A stretch of 64,000 nucleotides of DNA. It comes from Thalassospira xianhensis MCCC 1A02616 (GTDB lineage Bacteria; Pseudomonadota; Alphaproteobacteria; Rhodospirillales; Thalassospiraceae). The position numbers and the translations under genes are program-made. Shown here piece by piece: positions 8,259-16,709 of the stretch (position 1 is its first letter; each line of letters opens with the position of its first letter). The DNA is taken from assembly GCF_003326475.1 (NCBI RefSeq), contig NZ_JPWA01000015.1, positions 53,256 to 117,255 on the forward strand, read 5' to 3'. The notes under the pieces are model-generated. The model saw only the letters and a list, made by a program, of their open reading frames with translations. It searched no databases and was not told the DNA's origin.

Positions 8259-9692
8259 CTAAACGGCGGTGCCGCCAACGGTCAGGCCATCAATGCGAAG
8301 TGTTGGCTGACCAACGCCAACCGGCACACCCTGGCCATCCTTGCCACACGTTCCGATCCCGTCATCAAGCTTCATGTCATTGCCGATCATGGAAACCTTG
8401 GTCAGGCTGTCGGGGCCATTGCCAATCAGGGTCGCACCCTTGACCGGTGCGCCAAGCTTGCCGTTTTCGATCAGATAGGCCTCGGATGCGGAAAACACGA
8501 ACTTGCCCGATGTGATATCGACCTGGCCGCCGCCGAAATTGACCGCATAAATGCCTTTCTTGACCGACGCCAGGATTTCGCCCGGGTCCTTGTCACCGCC
8601 CAGCATATAGGTATTGGTCATGCGCGGCATTGGCGCATGGGCATAGGATTGCCGACGACCATTGCCGGTGGATTTCACCCCGGTCAGGCGCGCATTCAGG
8701 CGGTCCTGCATGAAGCCCTTCAGGATGCCATCCTCGATCAGGACCGTGCGCTGGGTCGGGGTGCCTTCATCATCAATCGAAAGCGACCCGCGGCGATCAT
8801 GGATCGTGCCGTCATCAACAACCGTGACACCCGGCGATGCAATCCGCTGGCCAAGCAAACCGGCAAAGGCCGATGTGCCCTTGCGGTTAAAGTCGCCCTC
8901 AAGCCCGTGGCCGATGGCTTCATGCAGCAAAATCCCCGGCCAGCCCGGACCAAGCACCACGGTCATCTCGCCCGCGGGGGCGGCAACCGATTCAAGGTTC
9001 AGCGTCGCCTGACGCAATGCTTCGTCAACTGCGGATTTCCAGCTTTTTTCCTCAAAGAACCCGTCATAGCCAATGCGTCCGCCCTGACCATGCGATCCGG
9101 TTTCCATGCGGTCGCCCTGCTTGACGACGACCGATACGTTAAACCGCACCAGCGGGCGAATATCGCCAATCCGCTGCCCGCCGCTGCGCCAGATCTGTAC
9201 TGCCTGCCAGTTGCCCGAAATCGATGCGGAAACCTGCACTACGCGCGGGTCCTTGGCGCGCGCATAGGCATCGATCTTGCCCAGCAGATCAACCTTCGCC
9301 TCAAACGTGGCTTCGCCCAGCGGATTGACATCGGAATAAAGCGACACATTGGTGCCGATTGATCCCAGATCGACCTTGCCCGACCGGCCATTGCCAACTG
9401 CCTTGACGGTCTCGGCCGCACGGCCAACCGCGTCATTGGAAAGTTCGTTGGAATGCGAAAAGGCGGTGGCTTCATCGGCAACCGCGCGCAGGCCAAAACC
9501 CTGTGCGGTGTCGAAGTTGGCACTGCGCAGGCGGCCATCATCCCATGTCAGGCTTTCGGATTGCCGGTATTCAAGGAAAAGTTCCCCGTCTTCCGCCGCA
9601 CCCAGCGCGTCATTAACCTGCTTTTCAAGCCGGTCGCGATCAAGGTCGCCATTGGCGAAAAACAGGCTGTCGGTTTTGCTCAGATCGGTCAT
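8259..9692 (-). CDS. tldD: Metalloprotease TldD
   Basis: TldD pairs with TldE/PmbA to form a zinc protease that degrades unfolded or leader peptides, for example in microcin maturation and CcdA turnover. The start at 9692 gives 477 residues, matching E. coli TldD (481). The zinc-site motif HEAIGHGLEGD starts at His257, and the C-terminal region contains the conserved GTCGKDGQGVPVGVGQP block. The partner tldE is not in this window. The gene is divergent from the DUF3422 gene and ends at a clear terminator. Confidence 0.94.
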   Translation of the reverse strand: MTDLSKTDSLFFANGDLDRDRLEKQVNDALGAAEDGELFLEYRQSESLTWDDGRLRSANFDTAQGFGLRAVADEATAFSHSNELSNDAVGRAAETVKAVGNGRSGKVDLGSIGTNVSLYSDVNPLGEATFEAKVDLLGKIDAYARAKDPRVVQVSASISGNWQAVQIWRSGGQRIGDIRPLVRFNVSVVVKQGDRMETGSHGQGGRIGYDGFFEEKSWKSAVDEALRQATLNLESVAAPAGEMTVVLGPGWPGILLHEAIGHGLEGDFNRKGTSAFAGLLGQRIASPGVTVVDDGTIHDRRGSLSIDDEGTPTQRTVLIEDGILKGFMQDRLNARLTGVKSTGNGRRQSYAHAPMPRMTNTYMLGGDKDPGEILASVKKGIYAVNFGGGQVDITSGKFVFSASEAYLIENGKLGAPVKGATLIGNGPDSLTKVSMIGNDMKLDDGIGTCGKDGQGVPVGVGQPTLRIDGLTVGGTAV

Positions 9693-9911
9693 GAAACCTC
9701 CTTGCGGGCGTGCCGGATGGCAACAGATGGGCGACGGGCGGCCAGTTTTGGCCAAGCGGGCGATTTTCGCCTGTAAGTTAAAGCATTTGTGACAGTATTT
9801 TCCCTTACGTTTTCAGGGCTATCTGCCACCTTGGACTTTCGTCTATACAGAACGTGTCGGGGCGTGCCCCGAAGGCTCTATATAGACCGCAATGGCCAAT
9901 TATGAAAGCCC

Positions 9912-11186
9912 GTGGCAATGTTTGTTGAACATCCCCAGCGTGTCGCCCTTCATAACGAAATCCATGCCCGCCCGTTTGGCGGGGTACAAAGCCCGGCCCG
10001 CTGCACCTGCATCGCCTTTCACGCGGGCGAGGAACTTGATACCGATGTCCGCGATCATTTTCAGGGCTTCTGCCAGCGATACAGCCTGACACCCCCGGCA
10101 CCCGATCAGAAATATTACGAAGCCCAGTGCGACGGTTTTTCCGTCATCTGGGAACGCCATGCGGAATTCACGGTCTATGTCTTCAAACGGCAGGCCGCCT
10201 TTGATCATCCGTTTGATGACCTGGTCATCAACCTGATCCCGCAGGACTGGCTTGAAGCCACGCCGGGGCAGCTTCTGGTGGGCTTGCACATCGCGATGGA
10301 CCGCGATGAACGCTCGTCTGATGAAGTATCGCGCCTGTTTGATCATAACGGCCTGACCGGCAGCCGCGTTTTGGGTGGCACGGCAATGGTCTGGACCGAT
10401 TTTCGCCTGCATGGCGATGGCTTTGGCCGCATCCTGATCCGCGATCAGGGCCTCGAAGTCCTGCAGGCCGGTCGTCTGATCCAGCGGCTCAAGGAAATCG
10501 AGGTTTATCGCATGATGGCGTTGCTGGCCTTTCCGCTGGCCCATTGCGCAACGCCCAAGGTCTCGGAAATCGATACCCGCCTGTCATCGATCACCGCCGA
10601 AATGGCCAGCAAATCGCACACCGACGACGAAGGCACCCTGCAAAAACTGACCGACCTTGCCGCCCAGACCGAAGAAATGGCCGCATCGCTGAATTACCGG
10701 TTCAGTGCCGCGCGCGCCTATTACCGCATCCTGCAGGCCCGCCTCGTCGAACTGCGCGAGGAACGGGTCGAAGGCCTGCAAACCATGACCGAATTCATGG
10801 AACGCCGTCTGGCCCCGGCCATGCGCACCTGCCAGAATATCGGGGATCGCCTCGAAGTCCTCTCAAAACGGGTGGCCCGTGCCAACAACCTTCTGCGCAC
10901 GCGGGTCGATATCCTGCTCGAAGCCCAAAACCGCGACCTGCTCGCCAGCATGGACCGCCGCGTCAAACTGCAACTCCGCCTGCAACAAACCGTCGAAGGC
11001 CTGTCGGTGGCGGCGATCACCTATTACGCCGTCGGACTTCTGGGATATCTGTTCAAGGCGCTAAAGGATACCGGCCTTCCAATCAACGACCGCGTCGCCA
11101 CCGGCCTCGCCGTGCCGGTCGTCCTTGCCGCCATCTGGATATCCATGCGCCGGATCAGGAAGGCGCTACATCGGGATGACGGGTGA
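9912..11186 (+). CDS. DUF3422 family membrane-anchored protein
   Basis: A 424-residue protein of the DUF3422 family, common in alphaproteobacteria and without an assigned biochemical role. The N-terminal HPQRVALHNEIHARP block is the family signature. The middle (about residues 200-340) is strongly helical and coiled-coil-like, and two hydrophobic segments near the end (ITYYAVGLLGYLFKAL and VATGLAVPVVLAAIWI) give a layout reminiscent of CorA-like metal transporters, with a soluble domain and two C-terminal helices; this resemblance is inference. The start is GTG at 9912 or ATG at 9918; an in-frame stop at 9903 rules out anything longer. It is divergent from tldD. Confidence 0.85.
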   Translation: MAMFVEHPQRVALHNEIHARPFGGVQSPARCTCIAFHAGEELDTDVRDHFQGFCQRYSLTPPAPDQKYYEAQCDGFSVIWERHAEFTVYVFKRQAAFDHPFDDLVINLIPQDWLEATPGQLLVGLHIAMDRDERSSDEVSRLFDHNGLTGSRVLGGTAMVWTDFRLHGDGFGRILIRDQGLEVLQAGRLIQRLKEIEVYRMMALLAFPLAHCATPKVSEIDTRLSSITAEMASKSHTDDEGTLQKLTDLAAQTEEMAASLNYRFSAARAYYRILQARLVELREERVEGLQTMTEFMERRLAPAMRTCQNIGDRLEVLSKRVARANNLLRTRVDILLEAQNRDLLASMDRRVKLQLRLQQTVEGLSVAAITYYAVGLLGYLFKALKDTGLPINDRVATGLAVPVVLAAIWISMRRIRKALHRDDG

Positions 11187-11256
11187 GGGGCTTGGAAGTC
11201 CCTTTTTATTGCGCTTGCGATTGAATTACGATGGATGAGCTTATTTTTTAGCATAA

Positions 11257-11361
11257 TGCGACATCTGCGAATGTTTTACGACAAAGCTTGATAAGAATAT
11301 TTTTCGACATTATCCTATTAAATAGAAAGAAATACGACATTCGCGAAAGATTTACGACATA
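11257..11361 (+). promoter_or_regulatory. Array of phased CGACA direct repeats in front of the Fic gene
   Basis: Two imperfect 29-base direct repeats (11257-11285 and 11333-11361, 23 of 29 positions equal) each contain two CGACA cores 20 bases apart, and a further core sits at 11315. Cores therefore begin at 11259, 11279, 11315, 11335 and 11355. The last core directly abuts the ATG of the Fic gene. The surrounding 170 bases are AT-rich. The spacing of about two helical turns suggests binding of a repressor to one face of the DNA, possibly autoregulation, but the binding protein is unknown. Confidence 0.6.
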
Positions 11362-12896
11362 TGCAGTTCGTTCCGGCGGCGCCTCCCGCATTTCAAGATG
11401 AGCTTGTCCCCGAGGGAACGACGCTTGTCGGCCTGTCTGCGCTTGTTTATGCACTTGATGTGCAGGCTCCTGTGCGCGTTGCATGCTGTGTCTCGGAAAA
11501 ACACATACGAGGTGGCTCCAGGGTTGAAGGAGGCTGGAAAGTCTTCGATAAACGGTTCTTGCTAGGCGAGACGTTCGGGGATCACCTCACCTTTGCGCTT
11601 AAACATGAAGCCATAGATTTACTGGTTCTCAAGCGGGTGTTTGACGCCATCGACCCGAGTGAGATGGAAGCCTTTGTGTTGTCTACGCCCACCGGTGTGC
11701 CGTCGCGGCGCGCATGGCTTCTGTATGAGACACTCACTGGCAATCAATTAGACGTGCCGGACGCGCCAAATGTTGCCTTTGTTGATCTTCTCGACCCAAA
11801 GGCGTATTTCACGGCACAGCCCAGACCGTCCAAGCGTCACAAAGTGCGCGATAACCTGCTTGGAAATGCACGGTTTTGTCCTGTCATTCGTCGTACGCCA
11901 GCTTTAGAAGATTTCTGCACATTGATGCTGGCCGATAAAGCAAATGAGACCGTGGGGCGAATAGGCAAGCATATCATCGCACGCGCGGCGAGCTTTATGC
12001 TTTTGGCCGACAGTCGTGCCAGCTTTGAGATCGAAGGAGAGCGTCCGCCCAGAAGTCGTCTTGAACGGTGGGGCAAGGCGGTTCAGCAAGCGGGCAAGAC
12101 CCCACTTGATATGAGAGAAATCATTCGTCTTCACGGTGTTCTGATTGAAGATAAACGATTCATTCAGGTTGGTCTTCGCCAGGACGGGGTTTTCTTGGGC
12201 GAGCGGGACCGGTATGGGGAGCCACTTCCCGAATTTATAGGAGCGCGTCCCGACGATCTCGAAAACTTGACCGAAGGCCTGATCGAGGCAAACACGCGTA
12301 TGCGTGAGGCGGGCCTTGACGCCGTTCTTCAAGCCGCGGCAACGGCCTTCGGATTCGTGTACGTTCACCCCCATGAAGATGGTAACGGGCGTCTTCATCG
12401 CTGCTTGATCCAGCATGTGCTGGCAGAGCGCAAGTTCACACCTCCGGGCATGGTGTTCCCCGTGTCGTCGGTCATGCTTGATCGGATTGATGCTTACAAG
12501 GCCACGCTTCAAGGACATTCAGGCCCGTTGATGCGCTACATTGAGTGGAAGCCGACACCAGAGCGTAATGTCGAGGTGTTAAACGATACCGCTGACTTAT
12601 ATCGCTATTATGATTGCACCGATGAGGCCGAGTTTCTTTATGCTTGTGTGCGTCACACGGTTGAGCACGACCTCCCGCGCGAAATTGATTACCTCCGCCG
12701 ACATGATGAGGCCATGAGGGCCATTATGGAGGCAATAGAAATGCCCGATAGGCTCGCAGAGGACTTCATTATGTTTATGCGCCAGAATCAATGGGAACTC
12801 CCCAAACGCCGCCGAAGCAAGGAATTTGAAGCTTTGACAGATACGGAAGTGTCTATGCTGGAGAATATCGTGCGAGATGCCTTTGAAAGCGCATAA
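11361..12896 (+). CDS. Fic domain protein (predicted AMP-transferase) with built-in inhibitory motif
   Basis: A 511-residue Fic family protein. The catalytic motif HPHEDGNGRLHR begins at His336, with the catalytic histidine, the acidic metal ligand and the GNGR phosphate loop all intact. An SFEIEG sequence at residues 221-226 fits the autoinhibitory (S/T)xxxE(G/N) motif located N-terminal to the Fic core, as in class II Fic proteins, so activity is probably self-restrained. Roughly 180 residues precede this part, with no domain I recognise. Codon and base use is less GC-rich than in flanking genes, which suggests horizontal acquisition. No separate antitoxin gene is visible. Targets are unknown. 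No strong ribosome-binding site precedes the ATG, which is fused to a repeat array. Confidence 0.88.
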   Translation: MQFVPAAPPAFQDELVPEGTTLVGLSALVYALDVQAPVRVACCVSEKHIRGGSRVEGGWKVFDKRFLLGETFGDHLTFALKHEAIDLLVLKRVFDAIDPSEMEAFVLSTPTGVPSRRAWLLYETLTGNQLDVPDAPNVAFVDLLDPKAYFTAQPRPSKRHKVRDNLLGNARFCPVIRRTPALEDFCTLMLADKANETVGRIGKHIIARAASFMLLADSRASFEIEGERPPRSRLERWGKAVQQAGKTPLDMREIIRLHGVLIEDKRFIQVGLRQDGVFLGERDRYGEPLPEFIGARPDDLENLTEGLIEANTRMREAGLDAVLQAAATAFGFVYVHPHEDGNGRLHRCLIQHVLAERKFTPPGMVFPVSSVMLDRIDAYKATLQGHSGPLMRYIEWKPTPERNVEVLNDTADLYRYYDCTDEAEFLYACVRHTVEHDLPREIDYLRRHDEAMRAIMEAIEMPDRLAEDFIMFMRQNQWELPKRRRSKEFEALTDTEVSMLENIVRDAFESA

Positions 12897-13213
12897 GCTT
12901 GGGGGTGCTGCAAAGAGTTATGCGAAACTGGTTCTTGGCTACCAAGCCGTTGCGCCTAAGGCTGTGCGAGATCGTTGCCGATACCAAAATGAGGGCATGG
13001 GCTGCCCCTGATTGTACTTATTTCAGGGGATGTGAAAAAAAGGGGACAGTCCCCTTTTGCTCGAAAGCAGAACCTCGTTGGGAAAGTACTTTGCTAACAA
13101 CTGGGCGGAAAGCGACATGGATTTTCGATATCGCAGGTCATAGCATTACATTAGGCGGCATGAGTTGGTTGGTAAGCTCCTACGTATACGTTACGTAACT
13201 TAGCTCCCTAACG
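12897..13213. other. Intergenic patch between the Fic gene and the nuclease-like gene
   Basis: About 320 bases without a credible gene. It contains a perfect short palindrome at 13038-13058 and, at its right edge, a long inverted repeat at 13205-13233. Base composition is mixed and unlike the flanking core genes, consistent with accessory DNA. Confidence 0.4.
13038..13058. repeat. Short perfect palindrome, transposon-scar type (AAAAGGGGAC A GTCCCCTTTT)
   Basis: Two 10-base arms are separated by a single base. Sequences of this GGGGACAGTCCCC type are often scattered in proteobacterial genomes in connection with REP-associated Y1 transposases. A related element lies 700 bases away at 13738. 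The link to a transposase is inference; none is encoded here. Confidence 0.5.
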
Positions 13214-13233
13214 TTAAACGTTAACGTTAGGGA
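13205..13233. repeat. 29-base inverted repeat overlapping the 3' end of the nuclease-like gene
   Basis: Arms of 13 bases (TCCCTAACGTTAA and its exact complement) flank a 3-base loop. It covers the stop codon and last codons of the minus-strand gene ending at 13214. There is no T-run, so it may be a rho-dependent pause, an mRNA-protecting hairpin or the end of an excised element. Confidence 0.6.
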
Positions 13234-13690
13234 AGGTCAGAGCCGGTTCGAGTGGGTTTCTGGTTTCGCCTGTGTCCAGATTGAATTCCCAAATCTCTAC
13301 ACCTTCTGGGATGAGATGTATGTAGGTTTTCACATAGTAGTCAGCCAATGACATTTCTCGTTTCGTGCTCACATTACGTAGAACGAACAATATCTTTCGG
13401 TATTGTTTGGGGGCGAGATGGAGAAAGTACATCTCTTGATTCCATGTCGTCATCTTAGCGCTGGGAACTTTATCGCCTTCAGTCCATGTGTGGGACTTGC
13501 ATTCAACAATAATTGAATGTTCATGTGAGCCTAGGTCGAAATTGTGTTTCTTGCCTGCTCGATTTGTGACCGAAATCTCCAACGGAAAATTCCGCCCATG
13601 TTTAAGGAAGTAGTCTTGAGCAGCCAGCTCGAACTCTTTTCCTGCATGTGCGTTGCTTATTGCGCCCAAGCGTTGGTGCGGCTTATTCAT
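13214..13690 (-). CDS. Hypothetical protein with PD-(D/E)XK nuclease-like core
   Basis: A 158-residue protein I cannot name. A predicted first helix with Glu20 (GKEFELAAQDYFLKHG) precedes Asp52 in HNFDLG and an IIVECK strand with Glu63 and Lys65, in the order E-D-ExK expected of the PD-(D/E)XK nuclease fold. After that comes a helix containing WNQEMYFLHLAPKQY. This would make it a small DNA endonuclease or Holliday/restriction-like enzyme, but no methyltransferase or specificity partner is nearby. It sits between transposon-type scars and its last codons form half of a long palindrome. It is probably recently acquired. Confidence 0.6.
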   Translation of the reverse strand: MNKPHQRLGAISNAHAGKEFELAAQDYFLKHGRNFPLEISVTNRAGKKHNFDLGSHEHSIIVECKSHTWTEGDKVPSAKMTTWNQEMYFLHLAPKQYRKILFVLRNVSTKREMSLADYYVKTYIHLIPEGVEIWEFNLDTGETRNPLEPALTFPNVNV

Positions 13691-13737
13691 TTCGCGAGCT
13701 TTACTTCTGAGTGCAGGCCTAATGCAAAAAACGGGAA

Positions 13738-13763
13738 AGAAAAGGGGATAGATTTATTTTTGA
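13738..13763 (+). repeat. Transposon-scar type sequence (AAAAGGGGATAGATTTATTTTT)
   Basis: The AAAAGGGGA(T/C)AGATTTATTTTT sequence resembles terminal fragments repeatedly seen near REP-associated Y1 transposase genes. It pairs in type with the palindrome at 13038-13058, so both ends of the orphan nuclease segment carry similar scars. The assignment rests on resemblance only. Confidence 0.4.
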
Positions 13764-13806
13764 GATGCCGGATTCTGGATCTGTGCATGCTCTGCCATTA
13801 ACCCCT

Positions 13807-14883
13807 TCAAGCACTCCGGTCTCCCGACAACCTGTAAACAGCATAAGTCATCGCGCCCACAAGCACCACCGCGCCCGCCTGATGCGCCACACCCAGCGGC
13901 AACCACACCACACTCAGCAGTGTTGAAATCCCCAGTGTCACTTGAAGGCAAACCGCGGCCAGCACCAGCTGCGTGGCAAGGCGTTGCTGCGGTGTCAGGT
14001 TCCATTTCCCGGCCCGCCACCAGAACAGGATCACCATGACAAAGGTCAGTTTCGCCAGCCACCGGTGATCCCACTGCACCGTCATATGGTCCTCAAACGG
14101 GGCCAGCCATGCGGGGCTATAGACAAACAGCCCGTCGGGGATCAGTTGCCCGTCCATCAACGGGAAGGTGTTATAGGTATGTCCGGCATTGATCCCGGCA
14201 ACAAAGCCGCCCGAAAGGGCGGTAAACACGATCAGCGCCAGAAGCTGCCAGCCGCGTCTGGAGGCATGGGTTGAAATGCCGCGCGGGGCATACTGGTTAA
14301 ACCCGACCCACATCAACGCGATGAAAATCACCAGCGCCAGACCGAAATGCGCGGTCAGGCGGTACTGGCTGACATCGGGGCGGTCGACAAGGCCGCTCAT
14401 GACCATGTACCAGCCCATTGCTCCCTGTAACCCGCCAAGGATAAACAGGCCCCAAAGTTTCCATTTGGTCGCGCCATCAATGGATTTTTTGGCAAGGAAC
14501 CAGACAAACGGCACAAAGAACACAACGCCAATCAACCGGCCCCAAAGCCGGTGAATGAATTCCAGCCAGAAGATCGATTTGAAATCCTCGACCGACATCC
14601 AGGCATTGATCTTCTGGAATTCCGGATACTGGCTGTATTGCTGATAAAGCGCCATCCAGTCCGCCTCGTTCATCGGCGGGATGATCCCGGTAAAGGGCCG
14701 CCATTCCACGATGGAAAGCCCGGACTCGGTCAGCCGCGTCAGGCCGCCAATCACCACCATGATGAACACCATCGCCGCCACAAAAAACAGCCACATCGCA
14801 ACATTCCTGTGCGGGGTGGGGGCGATGGAACCGGTGGCCGGGGCGGGGGATGATACGCTGCTGGTTTGCTCAATCGGGGACAT
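13807..14883 (-). CDS. ctaA: Heme A synthase, COX15/CtaA family
   Basis: Converts heme O to heme A for aa3-type cytochrome oxidase; an integral inner-membrane protein. The start at 14883 (MSPIEQTSSV) is chosen because the open frame beyond it is not family-like; it gives 358 residues. Membrane helices with the conserved histidines are visible in FIHRLWGRLIG (near residue 135), in YRLTAHFGLALVIF (near 190) and in QWDHRWLAKL and LGVAHQAGAVVLV toward the end. The GGLTRLTESGLSIVEW motif after the first helix is diagnostic. Oxidase structural genes are not in this window. Confidence 0.95.
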   Translation of the reverse strand: MSPIEQTSSVSSPAPATGSIAPTPHRNVAMWLFFVAAMVFIMVVIGGLTRLTESGLSIVEWRPFTGIIPPMNEADWMALYQQYSQYPEFQKINAWMSVEDFKSIFWLEFIHRLWGRLIGVVFFVPFVWFLAKKSIDGATKWKLWGLFILGGLQGAMGWYMVMSGLVDRPDVSQYRLTAHFGLALVIFIALMWVGFNQYAPRGISTHASRRGWQLLALIVFTALSGGFVAGINAGHTYNTFPLMDGQLIPDGLFVYSPAWLAPFEDHMTVQWDHRWLAKLTFVMVILFWWRAGKWNLTPQQRLATQLVLAAVCLQVTLGISTLLSVVWLPLGVAHQAGAVVLVGAMTYAVYRLSGDRSA

Positions 14884-15141
14884 CGGCGGGATCTCTTTGT
14901 CATGCGAAGCGCTTAATTTCGCGCCCAATATAGGGTGAAATTTCAAAAAGTGCAGGAAAAGCTTCACCGCAACGTTTCTACGTCCGATTTCTACGTCCGG
15001 GATCGGGGCTGGATCATTGGTTTATTAACGCAATAAATAGTGTTCTATAAATATAAAACACATAAAAAATGTATTGAATTATCCGATATACACACCCATA
15101 GTCTTAATCAACCAACAGAAACTTTCTTTTGAGGATCGACG

Positions 15142-15699
15142 ATGTTTCCCATCAATCTGGACCTTGCGCGACTGTCGGTCGCGCTGGTGGGCAACGGTCA
15201 GGCAACCCTGAACCGTTTGCGCCAGCTTGACGGTGATGGGGCGAAATACGTCACCGTTTATGCCGAAGACCCGATTGCCGAACTGGTCGACCAGGCCGGC
15301 GACCGGCTGCACCGCTATCTGCCGAACTCGGCCGATGTCAACGCGGCCGCGATCATGTTTATTGTTGATTTGCCGCACGAAAAGGCCGCCGAACTGGCCG
15401 CCATCGCCAAGGCCGTCGGCACGATCGCCAATGTCGAAGACGTCAAGGAATACTGTGATTTTTTCTCGCCGGCGCGGGTAACGCGCGGTGATCTGATGAT
15501 TACGGTTTCGACCAACGGGCACAGCCCGCGTCTGGCCGGCCGTATCCGCCATGCGATTGAAAACTGGCTGGTACCCAAATGGGATCAGCGCCTGCGCGAG
15601 CTTTCCGATCAGCGTGAAAAATGGAAGGCCGATGGCGCGGATATGAAACAGCTTCTGAAAATGACGGACGATTATATCGACCGTCGGGGATGGTTGTGA
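15142..15699 (+). CDS. Siroheme synthase N-terminal domain protein (precorrin-2 dehydrogenase/ferrochelatase, Met8/CysG-N type)
   Basis: Predicted to oxidise precorrin-2 to sirohydrochlorin and possibly insert iron, supplying siroheme for sulfite or nitrite reductase. The 185-residue protein has the NAD-binding start LDLARLSVALVGNG with one changed glycine position, the ANVEDVKEYCDFFSPA block that defines the family and a helical dimerisation tail. The uroporphyrinogen methyltransferase half of CysG is absent. The stop overlaps the cysH start (TGATG), so both belong to one sulfur-assimilation operon. Confidence 0.88.
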   Translation: MFPINLDLARLSVALVGNGQATLNRLRQLDGDGAKYVTVYAEDPIAELVDQAGDRLHRYLPNSADVNAAAIMFIVDLPHEKAAELAAIAKAVGTIANVEDVKEYCDFFSPARVTRGDLMITVSTNGHSPRLAGRIRHAIENWLVPKWDQRLRELSDQREKWKADGADMKQLLKMTDDYIDRRGWL

Positions 15700-16442
15700 T
15701 GACAGTCATGCGCGAAGAAGACATTGTCACCGGCGGTTCGATGTCGGTTGAGGAAGCCGAAGTCCGCGCCGCCGACCTGCTGTCGCGATACGGCCACTTG
15801 CAGGGCATTTCCCTGATCGAACCGATGGTGCACGAGGAATTCAATGGCAAAATCACCATGACCTCGTCCTTCGGGACAGAGGCCGCGGCACTGCTCGCCC
15901 TCGTGTCCGAGGTTGATCCGAACCTGCCGGTGATCTTCCTTGATACCCGCAAGCTGTTTGGCGAAACCCATCGCTATCGTGAACAGCTCGTTGATCAGCT
16001 GGGCCTGACCAATATCCAGATCATGCGCCCGGATGAAACGCTTCTGGCAGCCGATGATCCCAACGGCATGCTGTTTGCCTCTGACACCGCCAAATGCTGC
16101 TATCTGCGCAAGGTGGAGCCATTGCAACGCGCGCTCAAGGGCTATGACGCGTGGCTGACCGGGCGCAAACGCTTCCACGGTGGCGAACGCGGGCAACTGC
16201 CCGTCATCGAAACCGCCGGAACCCGGATCAAGATCAATCCGCTGGCCGGTTACCGGCGCGAGGATATCGAAGATATCTTTGAAAACCGTGCCCTGCCGCG
16301 CCATCCGCTGGAGGCCGAAGGCTTCCTGTCAATCGGCTGCATGCCGTGCACGGATCGGGTTGATCCCAATTCATCCGATGTCCGTGCCGGTCGCTGGGCC
16401 GGGCAGGACAAGACCGAATGCGGCATTCACTACATCATCTGA
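15699..16442 (+). CDS. cysH: Assimilatory adenylyl-sulfate (APS) reductase CysH, iron-sulfur type
   Basis: Reduces adenylyl sulfate to sulfite with thioredoxin. The start at 15699 overlaps the upstream stop and is preceded by GGGGA; it gives 247 residues. The C-terminal ECGIH motif has the catalytic Cys241. A Cys133-Cys134 pair and a Cys214-xx-Cys217 pair form the [4Fe-4S] ligand set that separates APS reductases from PAPS reductases. The PP-loop start TSSFGTEAA is present near residue 55. The usual neighbours cysI and DUF2849 are missing, so sulfite reductase must be encoded elsewhere. Confidence 0.94.
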   Translation: MTVMREEDIVTGGSMSVEEAEVRAADLLSRYGHLQGISLIEPMVHEEFNGKITMTSSFGTEAAALLALVSEVDPNLPVIFLDTRKLFGETHRYREQLVDQLGLTNIQIMRPDETLLAADDPNGMLFASDTAKCCYLRKVEPLQRALKGYDAWLTGRKRFHGGERGQLPVIETAGTRIKINPLAGYRREDIEDIFENRALPRHPLEAEGFLSIGCMPCTDRVDPNSSDVRAGRWAGQDKTECGIHYII

Positions 16443-16467
16443 TCCCGTTCGGTTCAAACGGATCATC

Positions 16468-16505
16468 AAAAAACGGCTGCCCCGAAACGGGCGGCCGTTT
16501 TGTTT
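16468..16505 (+). terminator. Rho-independent terminator after cysH
   Basis: A GC-rich stem (AAACGGC-GCCC paired with GGGC-GCCGTTT, one mismatch) closes a CGAAA-type loop and is followed by TTTTGTTTT. It lies 26 bases after the cysH stop. Confidence 0.9.
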
Positions 16506-16709
16506 TGGTGCGAACTTATGCCGCCCAATGATTGGAATTCGTCAAATTTGTTCCTTATTTACCTGAAAAATAAAAAGGAAGTTCTTTTTGCTTGGGTGAA
16601 CTAGAAGCGATCCTGATGCGTAGGGACATGTAAATCCGGTCGCCTGACGTGAACCGACACGAAGTTTACGCAGGCGAAAATAGAGATTTGGGACAAAAGG
16701 GCACATCAT

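Noticed and set aside
7917..9362. A 481-residue plus-strand open frame across the first aldolase gene and tldD
   Set aside because: It overlaps two clear minus-strand genes in antisense and has no recognisable domain; long antisense frames are expected at this GC content.
13205..13233. Possible integron attC site in the palindrome by the nuclease-like gene
   Set aside because: The expected RYYYAAC and GTTRRRY core sites do not fit (CCCTAAC and GTTAGGG), and there is no integrase or cassette array.
16560..16640. AT-rich sequence with AAAAAGGAAGTTCTTTTT as a terminator or riboswitch
   Set aside because: The arms do not form a stable stem, and no conserved riboswitch core was recognised.
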